Below are positions 1 to 6,213 of a stretch of DNA of 6,817 nt, piece after piece. The stretch is from Planctomycetota bacterium (GTDB taxonomy: Bacteria; Planctomycetota; Phycisphaerae; UBA1845; Fen-1342). The stretch spans positions 1-6,817 of the forward strand of contig JAUWXH010000111.1 in the NCBI GenBank assembly GCA_030616465.1, written 5' to 3'. A program made the position numbers and the translations under genes. The notes under the pieces were generated by a model. That model saw only the letters and a program-made list of their open reading frames with translations, did no database searches and was not told the DNA's origin. Every line of letters begins with the position of its first letter. Position 1 is the stretch's first letter.

Positions 1-75
1 AGCCCTGTCGTCCCGTTGCTGTGCCGGCCCTTCGAGCGGACACCGCGGCCCGCACCGCATAGTTGTGCCGCCAGC

Positions 76-294
76 TTACCCTGCCAGACGCACCAGCAGG
101 TTGTCGAGAATAAAGAAGACCGTGTCGGAAAGGACGATGGAAGCCTCGCGCGTGACGAGCTGACCCAATTGCCCGGCCAGCCGCTCGAGATCTTCCGGAC
201 TCCCGTTCGTCACTCCGCAGGGGCCCACCTGGCACAGTAACCCGGCACCCGCGGCCAAGGCCAACCGGTGCATAGAGCAGATTCTTCGCATCAT
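76..294 (-). CDS. Small secreted or membrane-associated hypothetical protein (72 aa)
   Basis: The frame encodes 72 residues. It opens with a basic segment (MMRRICSMHR), followed by a short hydrophobic stretch (LALAAGAGLL) typical of an export signal, then a cysteine-containing segment (CQVGPCG) near the likely cleavage zone. PC is not a proper lipobox, so lipid attachment is doubtful. The mature part has an acidic helix (SPEDLERLAGQLGQLV) and a hydrophobic end (IVLSDTVFFILDNLLVRLAG) that could sit in or on a membrane. The stop is TAA. Two adjacent ATG codons (292-294 and 289-291) and a third at codon 8 could serve as the start. An AGGA lies about 10 bases before the first, a weak ribosome binding site. 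It is on the same strand as the large kinase-like gene but 229 bases downstream of it, so co-transcription is uncertain. Small secreted proteins of this style occur in planctomycetes (from memory). Function is unknown. The signal-like N-terminus and patterned hydrophobicity are why this strand was chosen over the overlapping plus-strand frame. Confidence 0.6.
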   Translation of the reverse strand: MMRRICSMHRLALAAGAGLLCQVGPCGVTNGSPEDLERLAGQLGQLVTREASIVLSDTVFFILDNLLVRLAG

Positions 295-523
295 TTGAGC
301 TACATCCTATCTTGCTGTGCCCGAGTCCATTTGACCAGAGAGGTTTGAGCAGCCGGCCCGTACCAAAGCACGCCGTCGGGCCGCCAGCAAACCCAAGAAG
401 AACTTCGCCGATCCCGGCTTTACCCATTGCCACCCTACTCGAACCTCGTCGCAGCAGGCTAGAGCCTGGCCGCTACGCCGTCAAGCCGTTGGCGACGGTT
501 TTGTAGGCCGCTGTCTGAGGCGA
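295..523. other. Intergenic gap without a convincing gene
   Basis: This 229-base stretch follows the stop of the large gene and precedes the small secreted protein, both read on the minus strand. It holds a perfect 6-base inverted repeat with a 2-base centre (caggct-ag-agcctg, 455-468), about 55 bases past the large gene's stop. That could form a short hairpin, but no T-run follows it on the minus strand, so it is not a standard intrinsic terminator. No clear sigma70-type promoter for the small gene was found. A minus-strand frame from ATG 425-427 stays open to the window edge but looks non-coding in composition. Confidence 0.5.
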
Positions 524-3500
524 TTAGGGCCGCCCGGCCGGATGAACCCGCAGAACAGTCCGCACCCCTGTCAACCCGTCGCCGTACTGCCGCCCCTGCG
601 ATACCAGCGGGTGCTCGAGCCAGTCCCAGATCTCCGCGCGGTTGGCATCCGCCTTGGGCGGGGGCACCACGCCGCGCAGCTTCTCCGGGAGCACGCGCAG
701 CGGCGGTCCGCCGCACACCCAGGGCTGACGATCATCACCGTAGCACCATTCGTAGGCACCGCCGACGAAGTCCCTGGCGCGCGGGTCCTGCCAGAGCTTC
801 AGGGCGGCGAGCATCCATTCCGCGCGTGTCGGCAGGTCACACGGGGGCACCTGCGCCGCGATGTCCTCCGCCTCGCTGAAAGTGTCGATCAGCCTGATGC
901 GGGTCTGCGGCTGCCCCTCCTGGGGAACGTTCTCGCTCAGCTCGCCGGCCCCGATGTAGAAGACTCTCCACGTTCGCTCGCCCGCGCTAGGGCCAATCTC
1001 GTCCCACAACGGATCGTTGGGGTAGACGTAGACCAACAGCAGCCGCTGACCATCCGTCTGCGATTCCAACGCGGTCGGATATCCGACTTTGGGATCCCAG
1101 CTCTCATCCACCGGCTGGTACCGGGCGATGGGTTCCCACGCCGGCGGCAACGGTGGATCAAACTGCGGCAAGTCCCCGAAGGGGCTCTTGCTCAGCTCTG
1201 CCCCGACGACGTCACATGCGGCGCGCGCCGCGACGAGATCACCTGCATTGCTCTTGCTCGCAACGTACTTGTCGGCCTCTGCCCACAGCCACTGGCCGAT
1301 CACTTTCCGGTCCGCGTCGCTTACGCGGCTCCAGCTTGGCTCGCCCCACTGCTCGGACGGCTCGTCGAAGGTTATGGCGCAACGGACGGTCAACGTGGTG
1401 CCCGCGACCGCTACGTCCACGTCCTGCCAGGCTGCCGAGAGCTCGTCAGCACTCCGTGTCCACGCGCTGTCCGGCAGACTGACCGTCGTCTCATCCCCTG
1501 GCGCTCGCCCAATCGCCCTCAGAATCGTGGGAATGGCCCCTGCTAATTCGGGGCTCGCAGACTCTAAGATAGCCTTCACGGTGGTCTGCATGCCCGGCGG
1601 GGGTGGAATCTTAGGCTTAAGCCATACTTTGGCGAACCGCTTATTGTTGCCTGGGTCCCCATCCTTCAAATCGATCAGCACCCCCAGTGTACGACTTTCG
1701 CCCGGAGTCACAGCAACGGGCGCTTCGGCCGTGTGCGGCCCCGGGCCGCTGTCACCCTCGACAGAGTCGAACTCCTCCGTGCCGTCGAGTTCGCGGTCGC
1801 CGTCGTCGTCCCAGAAAAACCGGATGGTGAAAGCGTCAACTTCGCCGTCTGCACTCACTTCGTACTGCAGCACAGCCTTCCCAGCCTCCTCGTCGAGATC
1901 CAGAGCGGCGATGCGCACGTCGCCGCGTGGGGGGGGGACCAGCTCATAGGTTGCCCGGTTGTTTTGCAGGTTCTTTTCCTCCCGAGGCCACTTGCTCGTG
2001 TCGATCAGCGCCGCCACAAAACCGCCCTTGGCAGGATCGACTCGGTCGGCCAGCACCGCCACGTGAGCGTCCGGAGTTACCTCCCCTTTGACCGAACCCA
2101 GCTCGTGGCGGTCATCGAAGATGTCCTTCTCGTTTTCGCTCCAGAAGAATCGAAGCGCGAAGGGTTCGACGGGCTCCCGGCTGCTGACTTGATATTCCAG
2201 CCTAACCTCCCCGGACGCATCCACGTTGAGCACGCCAACGGCGATGTCAGGCACAACAAGCGGCGGTTTGTTCTCGTCGCCGCCGGCGATGATGACCCAA
2301 GTGACACCGCTCACCGCCAGCACGACCACTGACGCCGCCGCGGCGATGGGCAGTACCCGCGGCTTTCGTTTCGTGGGCTCCGGAAGGGCTTCGAACTGGC
2401 GCAGCAGTTCGGCGGCGTGGTTCTTGTGGCCTTTCGAGGCCAACGGGTCGGCAGCCAAGGCCTGGACGCGCTCGGGAAAGCCACGGAAGCGCCGGCCACG
2501 CTGCTCGAGCTGACCGGCGAGCGCGTCCAGCTCGGCGGTGATTTCCTTGCGGCGATCCGCGATGCGGGTCGTCGCTTGCCTATGGAGTGACTTCAGTCGA
2601 GCGGCGACCAACTCCGGGATCGATTCATCCTGCAACAGCCCTGACACTTTGCGGTAGACCGTGGCCGTTTCATCTCGCTTCAACGCCGCCTCAAGCGCCT
2701 CGACTTTCGGCAGCCACTCTTCAAGCCGGGCTGCCCGCCGGGCGAGTTCCCGGTGGCGTTTCGCCAGCGACGCGTCCAAGGACCGGGCCTTGGCCGCTTG
2801 CTGCAGATGGCCCTTCGCAGATGCATGGTCCGCGCGCTCCAACGCCGTCGCTGCCGCATCCAGCGCCGCCCCGCCCTTGTCGATGGCCGCCTGACGTTTG
2901 CGTTGCTCAAACTGCTCGATGCCCTGGCGGATCTGGGCGGCGCGCTGGGCAGCCCAGTCGGGGAGCTCCGTCGGCAGACGCTCGGCCAGCAGTTTGGCCG
3001 CCTGGTCACCGGCGTCGTTGTCCAGCGCGGCCTCCGCGGCACGCAGCGTTTCCAGTATGCCGCGTTGTTGCGCGAGGGCTTCGCGCAGCTCGTAAATGCG
3101 CGCACGCATCTCGTCTGAGACGTAGGCGGAGCCCTCGACCTCCTTCAAAACGGGCTGGGCGTCGTCGAGCCGGCCCTCGGCGATCGTTTCCGCCGCCCGG
3201 TCCAGCCGACCTTCGAGCTGTTCCCGCTGTCGCTGCTCGAACGCGCGCCGCGCCCGCTCGATGTGGTCGCGCAGCGCCGCGGCATCCTCGGCAACCCGGG
3301 CCGGCAGACCCGCGGGGTCCAGCCCGTCGAGCACCGCCCCGGCCCCGCCGAAATCATCACACTCGACCCGCTGACGGGCGCGATCCAGCAACTGCGTGGC
3401 CTCGCCGAAACGCTCGCACCGGTCGCGCAACTGCTGGGCACGATCGTGGTCTTCAGTGGGCAGACTCTCGGCGACGACGAAGACGGACTCGAGCAGCATG

Positions 3501-5884
3501 CGACAGGTGTCAACGTCGCCGGTCTCAAAAGCCCGTTGCGCGTCGGCGAGCGACGAGAGTGCCTGTTCCACCAGGGCACGGCGCTGCTGCTCGATCATCT
3601 GCTCGCAGCGTTGGGCGAGTCCATCCAACTCCTCGCGCAGCGTGGCGGGCAAGTCCGCCGCCTCGGCCGCTTTGTGGACCTCGACAATCGCCCCCAACAC
3701 GTCGCCGGCCTCCAGCGACTCCAGAGCGCGGGCCTTGCTGGCCAACGCCGCGCGCAGCCGCTCACACGCCGCCGTCAACTCGCTGTGGCGCGCGGCCAGC
3801 TCGGGGTCGTCGATATCTGCCGGGACGCCGGCGAGCGATTCCTCGGCGGCCGCGGGGTCGGCGCGCTCCCAGGCCGCGCGGGCGCCGTCAAGTGCCTCGC
3901 GCGCCGCCTTGAGCGCGGCCCGACGGCGATCCTCGATGATCTGCTCCCAACGCCGGATGAGCCGGGTCAGCTCGTCGCGCAACGGCGTGGGCAAGCCGGG
4001 CACGTCCGCCGCCTGGCGGGCCTCAGCCAGGGCCATGGCCTCGTCCCCGCCCTCGGACAACTCGGCGGCGCGGTCTTTGTGCTGCAGGGCCGCGCGCAGG
4101 TGCCCGCAGGCCTCGGCCAACTCGCCACGCCGACCCACCACCTGCGGGTCGTCCAGATCAAACGGGATGCTGGCCAGCAGCTCCTCGGCGGTTTGGGGAT
4201 CGGCTTTTTCCCAGGCGGTGTGGGCGTCGTCGAGCGCCTGCGCATACTCGGCCCGACGGGCCAGCGCGGTTCGGACCTGCTCCAGCAACGCCCCAGCCCG
4301 CTCGGCAATCGACTCGCTCAGCGGCCGGTCTTCCAGCAAGACCTGGAGCGCCTCGGCGGCCTGCTCATAGCTTCCCTCCCCGTACGCGCTGGAGGCCGCC
4401 GCAAAATCGGCCTCTTGCCGATGCAGGCGCTCCTCGGTCTGGTTGACCTCGGCGAGCATTCGCTCGGCCTGCTCGAGGCGCGTCTGAGGATTTGCCGGGT
4501 CTTGCAGGATCGCGTTGAGGCACAGGCGGGCTTCGTTGAACTCGTGGCAGGCCAGTGCGTCACGCGCGGACTGGATGTATTCGCGCGCCAGTTCGTCCGC
4601 GCCCGAACGGATGAGCTCCTCCTGCTCCTCACACAACTTCAGCAGGTGCTCGGCCCGCCGGCGCAAGGTGTCGTCGCATTCGGGGGCCGCCGAGACCTCA
4701 TCAGCGATTGTTCGGACCTGCTCCAACTCGCCCTGGTCGAGCAAGCGTTCCCCCTCGTCCAGGCGTTTGGCGAGCGCTTTACGCTGGGCGATGACCGCCC
4801 GTTGAGACTCGACCCGCCCGACGAACGCGGTCAACGGCTCACGCCACAACGTCGGCAGCGAGGCCTCATCGATCCACTGGGCGACGTTGCCCAGGCAGGC
4901 ATCCACCTGCCCATCGTCGAGCAGCGTCAACGCCGTGCTGATCGCGTGAGACGCCTCGGACCAGTTTCCAGGCGCGTAATCGGCGGCGGCCTGCTCGGCA
5001 TCCGCCAGCTTCGGATAGCGCTCCTCCGCCTCGCTCGCCAGCAGTCGCCGAAGCAACCCCCACCAGGCCAATACCGGCTGGTCGGTGGATTGTGCCAGCC
5101 CCTTCTGGTGACGCTTGAAACAGTCGCGCCAATCCGCCCGCTCGTCCTCCAGCGCGTACGGTTCCAGCGTGAAATAGAACATGAGCGAGGGGTCCGACAG
5201 GGCGGCCCCATAGGGGTGCATCCCGGTCGCCCACAGGTACAACAGTACGCCGAGCGAAAACTGATCGGTCTTGAAGTTGGCCCGTCCCTGATCTTGCAGG
5301 AGCTCGGGCGGGAAGCACGTCGAGATCCAGCCGTATTCGCGCGTCTCGTCCTCCGCCGCCCGCAGCCACGCCGCGGATAGCGGTCGGCCGCCCGCGTCCG
5401 TGCGCTCCCCCACCTCGCATACCACAAAGCGACGGTCCGCGATGCCGCAGGCGGCCTCGAACACCGAGGCAATCCCGAAGTCACTCAGCTTGAGCCGCCC
5501 GGTCTCGTCCCGCAGCAGCGAACCGAGCTGCAGCCCGGCGTGCAGAATGCGGGCCTCGTGCGCGCTGTGCAGGGCACTCAGCCCCGCCCACGTCAGCCAC
5601 CAGATGGTGTCGATATCCGGTCGCTGCTCGGCGGAGACAATCAGCCCAGGGTCGGACGGCGCGGCAGGCTCATGGGGGATGATGAGGCAGCCGGCCTCCT
5701 CTCGAGGCTCCCCCGTGATTCGCAAGACCGCGTCACAGCGCTCGGCCAAGTCCGCCTGCTGTCGAACCGCGGTCGAGACTGCCTCAACAAAACGCGCGCG
5801 CGCATCAGCGTCTAGATCCGGGGGAATCTCAACCGCCCGGCAATCCACAAGCGCAGCCTTGAACGGCTGGAACGCCAAGCTCAC
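524..5884 (-). CDS. Giant transmembrane pseudokinase with helical-repeat stalk, CARDB-like repeats and degenerate FGE-like C-terminus (1786 aa)
   Basis: Residues 1-303 follow a eukaryote-like Ser/Thr kinase fold. Visible landmarks are ARILHAGLQLGS where HRD-LKPxN belongs (112-122), SDFGIA (134-139), PPE in place of APE (192-194), KTDQFSLGVLLY (205-215) and the late Arg in AEERY (R289). The catalytic Asp is Gly (G117), the metal-binding Asn is Ser, the VAIK region reads RAVEI with no Lys, and there is no glycine-rich loop. DFG is retained. This is inferred to be a pseudokinase. Residues 310-1115 are helical tandem units. Residues 1177-1202 are the only clear transmembrane helix, placing the kinase end in the cytoplasm. 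Residues 1212-1319 and 1320-1430 are two CARDB-like beta repeats. Residues 1640-1782 resemble an FGE-sulfatase/SUMF1 domain (LPTRAEW 1684-1690, YEWC 1711-1714, VCGG 1723-1726, GLTGVR 1770-1775) but lack the paired copper-binding cysteines. The GTG start is the first start codon after an in-frame TGA at 5912-5914. It overlaps the stop of the upstream 37-aa frame. Kinase-FGE fusions are known in bacteria, for example chlamydial Pkn1. The biological role is unknown; signal sensing or scaffolding is the best inference. Confidence 0.93.
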   Translation of the reverse strand: MSLAFQPFKAALVDCRAVEIPPDLDADARARFVEAVSTAVRQQADLAERCDAVLRITGEPREEAGCLIIPHEPAAPSDPGLIVSAEQRPDIDTIWWLTWAGLSALHSAHEARILHAGLQLGSLLRDETGRLKLSDFGIASVFEAACGIADRRFVVCEVGERTDAGGRPLSAAWLRAAEDETREYGWISTCFPPELLQDQGRANFKTDQFSLGVLLYLWATGMHPYGAALSDPSLMFYFTLEPYALEDERADWRDCFKRHQKGLAQSTDQPVLAWWGLLRRLLASEAEERYPKLADAEQAAADYAPGNWSEASHAISTALTLLDDGQVDACLGNVAQWIDEASLPTLWREPLTAFVGRVESQRAVIAQRKALAKRLDEGERLLDQGELEQVRTIADEVSAAPECDDTLRRRAEHLLKLCEEQEELIRSGADELAREYIQSARDALACHEFNEARLCLNAILQDPANPQTRLEQAERMLAEVNQTEERLHRQEADFAAASSAYGEGSYEQAAEALQVLLEDRPLSESIAERAGALLEQVRTALARRAEYAQALDDAHTAWEKADPQTAEELLASIPFDLDDPQVVGRRGELAEACGHLRAALQHKDRAAELSEGGDEAMALAEARQAADVPGLPTPLRDELTRLIRRWEQIIEDRRRAALKAAREALDGARAAWERADPAAAEESLAGVPADIDDPELAARHSELTAACERLRAALASKARALESLEAGDVLGAIVEVHKAAEAADLPATLREELDGLAQRCEQMIEQQRRALVEQALSSLADAQRAFETGDVDTCRMLLESVFVVAESLPTEDHDRAQQLRDRCERFGEATQLLDRARQRVECDDFGGAGAVLDGLDPAGLPARVAEDAAALRDHIERARRAFEQRQREQLEGRLDRAAETIAEGRLDDAQPVLKEVEGSAYVSDEMRARIYELREALAQQRGILETLRAAEAALDNDAGDQAAKLLAERLPTELPDWAAQRAAQIRQGIEQFEQRKRQAAIDKGGAALDAAATALERADHASAKGHLQQAAKARSLDASLAKRHRELARRAARLEEWLPKVEALEAALKRDETATVYRKVSGLLQDESIPELVAARLKSLHRQATTRIADRRKEITAELDALAGQLEQRGRRFRGFPERVQALAADPLASKGHKNHAAELLRQFEALPEPTKRKPRVLPIAAAASVVVLAVSGVTWVIIAGGDENKPPLVVPDIAVGVLNVDASGEVRLEYQVSSREPVEPFALRFFWSENEKDIFDDRHELGSVKGEVTPDAHVAVLADRVDPAKGGFVAALIDTSKWPREEKNLQNNRATYELVPPPRGDVRIAALDLDEEAGKAVLQYEVSADGEVDAFTIRFFWDDDGDRELDGTEEFDSVEGDSGPGPHTAEAPVAVTPGESRTLGVLIDLKDGDPGNNKRFAKVWLKPKIPPPPGMQTTVKAILESASPELAGAIPTILRAIGRAPGDETTVSLPDSAWTRSADELSAAWQDVDVAVAGTTLTVRCAITFDEPSEQWGEPSWSRVSDADRKVIGQWLWAEADKYVASKSNAGDLVAARAACDVVGAELSKSPFGDLPQFDPPLPPAWEPIARYQPVDESWDPKVGYPTALESQTDGQRLLLVYVYPNDPLWDEIGPSAGERTWRVFYIGAGELSENVPQEGQPQTRIRLIDTFSEAEDIAAQVPPCDLPTRAEWMLAALKLWQDPRARDFVGGAYEWCYGDDRQPWVCGGPPLRVLPEKLRGVVPPPKADANRAEIWDWLEHPLVSQGRQYGDGLTGVRTVLRVHPAGRP
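1595..2251 (-). repeat. Two CARDB-like beta-sandwich repeats in the extracytoplasmic region
   Basis: Residues 1212-1319 and 1320-1430 align with each other. Both begin with a D-I/V-R/A strand (PDIAVGVLNVDASGEV and GDVRIAALDLDEEAGKAV). They share LEY-VS / LQYEVS, then the near-identical F-LRFFW / FTIRFFW core, and both end in an NN-motif strand (NNRATYEL and NNKRFAKVWL). The NN ending and the spacing are typical of CARDB/APHP-type adhesion modules. The second copy carries an acidic loop (DDDGDRELDG, residues 1359-1368) resembling a calcium-binding loop, which the first copy lacks. A proline linker coded by a C9 run separates the copies. They probably act as spacers or ligand-binding modules. 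Confidence 0.65.
1929..1937 (-). repeat. Nine-base mononucleotide tract (C9 on the coding strand)
   Basis: Nine consecutive G on the plus strand read as C9 on the coding strand and encode part of the VPPPR linker between the two CARDB-like repeats. It is the longest homopolymer noticed in the window. The reading frame is intact on both sides as given. A change of one base in either direction leads to a TGA within about 25 to 35 codons, so the tract could act as an on/off switch for the distal extracytoplasmic domains, or be a site prone to sequencing error. Confidence 0.85.
2279..2356 (-). other. Single transmembrane segment of the large protein
   Basis: Residues 1177-1202 (starting VLPIAAAASVVVLAVSG) are uncharged and hydrophobic. 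A strongly basic stretch (TKRKPR) precedes them and an acidic GGDENK follows. By the positive-inside rule this puts the kinase-like and helical-repeat parts in the cytoplasm and the CARDB-like and FGE-like parts outside. No other segment of the protein is as hydrophobic. Confidence 0.9.
2540..4594 (-). repeat. Tandem array of about six 113-residue helical units within the large protein
   Basis: Aligning the protein to itself by eye gives a period of 113-116 residues. Approximate units are residues 431-545, 546-659, 660-772, 773-888, 889-1001 and 1002-1115, with a more diverged possible unit at 310-430. The clearest pair is units two and three. Both show AW-E-ADP-AEE-LA--P-D-DDP, then EL--AC--LRAAL-K, a GD/GDE turn, LP--LR-EL and a closing basic E-I--RR segment. 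Each unit looks like two TPR-like helical hairpins joined by long charged helices. The two best copies also resemble each other as DNA (roughly three quarters identical over about 80 bases by eye), suggesting relatively recent internal duplication. The likely role is a long cytoplasmic stalk or protein-binding scaffold next to the membrane. Confidence 0.7.
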
Positions 5885-5994
5885 TCCCGATACGGTCCCA
5901 CAAATGGCGATTCAGGCGGCGCCTCGGCACGCCGGACCTGATGGTAAGGCGAAACCTCGCCCGCATCGAACCCGACGGTCAACTCGTCAGACAT
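5881..5994 (-). CDS. 37-residue frame overlapping the pseudokinase start; possible detached kinase N-terminus
   Basis: The frame starts at ATG 5992-5994 (MSDELTVGFDAGEVSPYHQV...) and ends in SPFVGPYRE and a TGA at 5881-5883. That stop overlaps the GTG start of the large gene as GTGA. Upstream on the minus strand are two GGGA elements within about 13 bases of the ATG, acceptable as a weak ribosome binding site. The ending FVGPYRE closely resembles the IGPYRI-type lead-in that normally begins a bacterial eukaryote-like kinase domain, which is exactly the part missing from the large protein. One extra base at the junction (GAG-GTG-AGC) would fuse the two frames. It may be a translationally coupled small protein, the true N-terminus of the kinase protein separated by a real or artefactual one-base deletion, or joined by frameshifting. 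No classical slippery heptamer is seen. No other domain is recognisable. Confidence 0.55.
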   Translation of the reverse strand: MSDELTVGFDAGEVSPYHQVRRAEAPPESPFVGPYRE

Positions 5995-6213
5995 GTTTCC
6001 CGTTCCCACAACGAGTACCCACACCCAGTTCGCTACCTCGGACCGGCCCGAATTGTCCGCGATCGGTGTGCAAGCGTCCACGCGCCCGCCGCCCCGATGG
6101 TTGCGGCACGCCCGCCGCGCTGGTAGACAAACCGATAGCTGGCACGGTCGCGGCGGCGGAGCGCGAAGCGTCGGCCGCGGCGAGCGCCCACCATCACCAG
6201 AGAGGAGCCCGCC
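5995..6213. promoter_or_regulatory. Divergent intergenic region
   Basis: The region separates the minus-strand pseudokinase pair from the plus-strand lipoprotein gene, so promoters for both should lie here. No confident -35/-10 pair was found. A TAGACA at 6124-6129 resembles a -35 box but no -10 follows at the right distance. A GC-rich inverted repeat (6147-6154 with 6174-6181, 8 pairs including one G-T) could form a stem just before the lipoprotein ribosome binding site. A minus-strand frame from 6217-6219 crosses this region but its first two thirds look non-coding. Confidence 0.5.
6201..6207 (+). promoter_or_regulatory. Ribosome binding site of the lipoprotein gene
   Basis: AGAGGAG lies six bases before the ATG at 6214. 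It is a strong Shine-Dalgarno match at good spacing. It decides the start codon and supports this strand over the overlapping frames. Confidence 0.85.

Noticed and set aside
1..427. Minus-strand frame from ATG 425-427 that stays open to the window edge
   Set aside because: Its translation becomes Arg/Gly/Ser-rich without domain character over the region coding the small secreted protein in another frame. It starts well before that gene and has no good ribosome binding site.
484..503. CCGT-ACGG hairpin followed by TTTT on the plus strand as an intrinsic terminator
   Set aside because: The stem is only four pairs and the T-run is on the plus strand, where no gene ends. It cannot terminate the minus-strand gene.
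527..541. GGCC-rich inverted repeat at the 3' end of the large gene
   Set aside because: It lies within the coding sequence before the stop, has a short stem, and is not followed by a T-run. It is expected by chance in this base composition.
2587..3912. Plus-strand frame of about 441 codons rich in Pro, Arg and Ala
   Set aside because: Extreme Pro/Arg/Ala composition and position opposite the repeat array mark it as a shadow of the real minus-strand gene.
3263..5380. Long plus-strand open frame (about 705 codons) opposite the helical-repeat region
   Set aside because: It is antisense to a frame with clear kinase, repeat and membrane features. Its translation is low-complexity Arg/Leu/Gly/Gln-rich with no domain signal, as expected of a shadow frame in GC-rich DNA.
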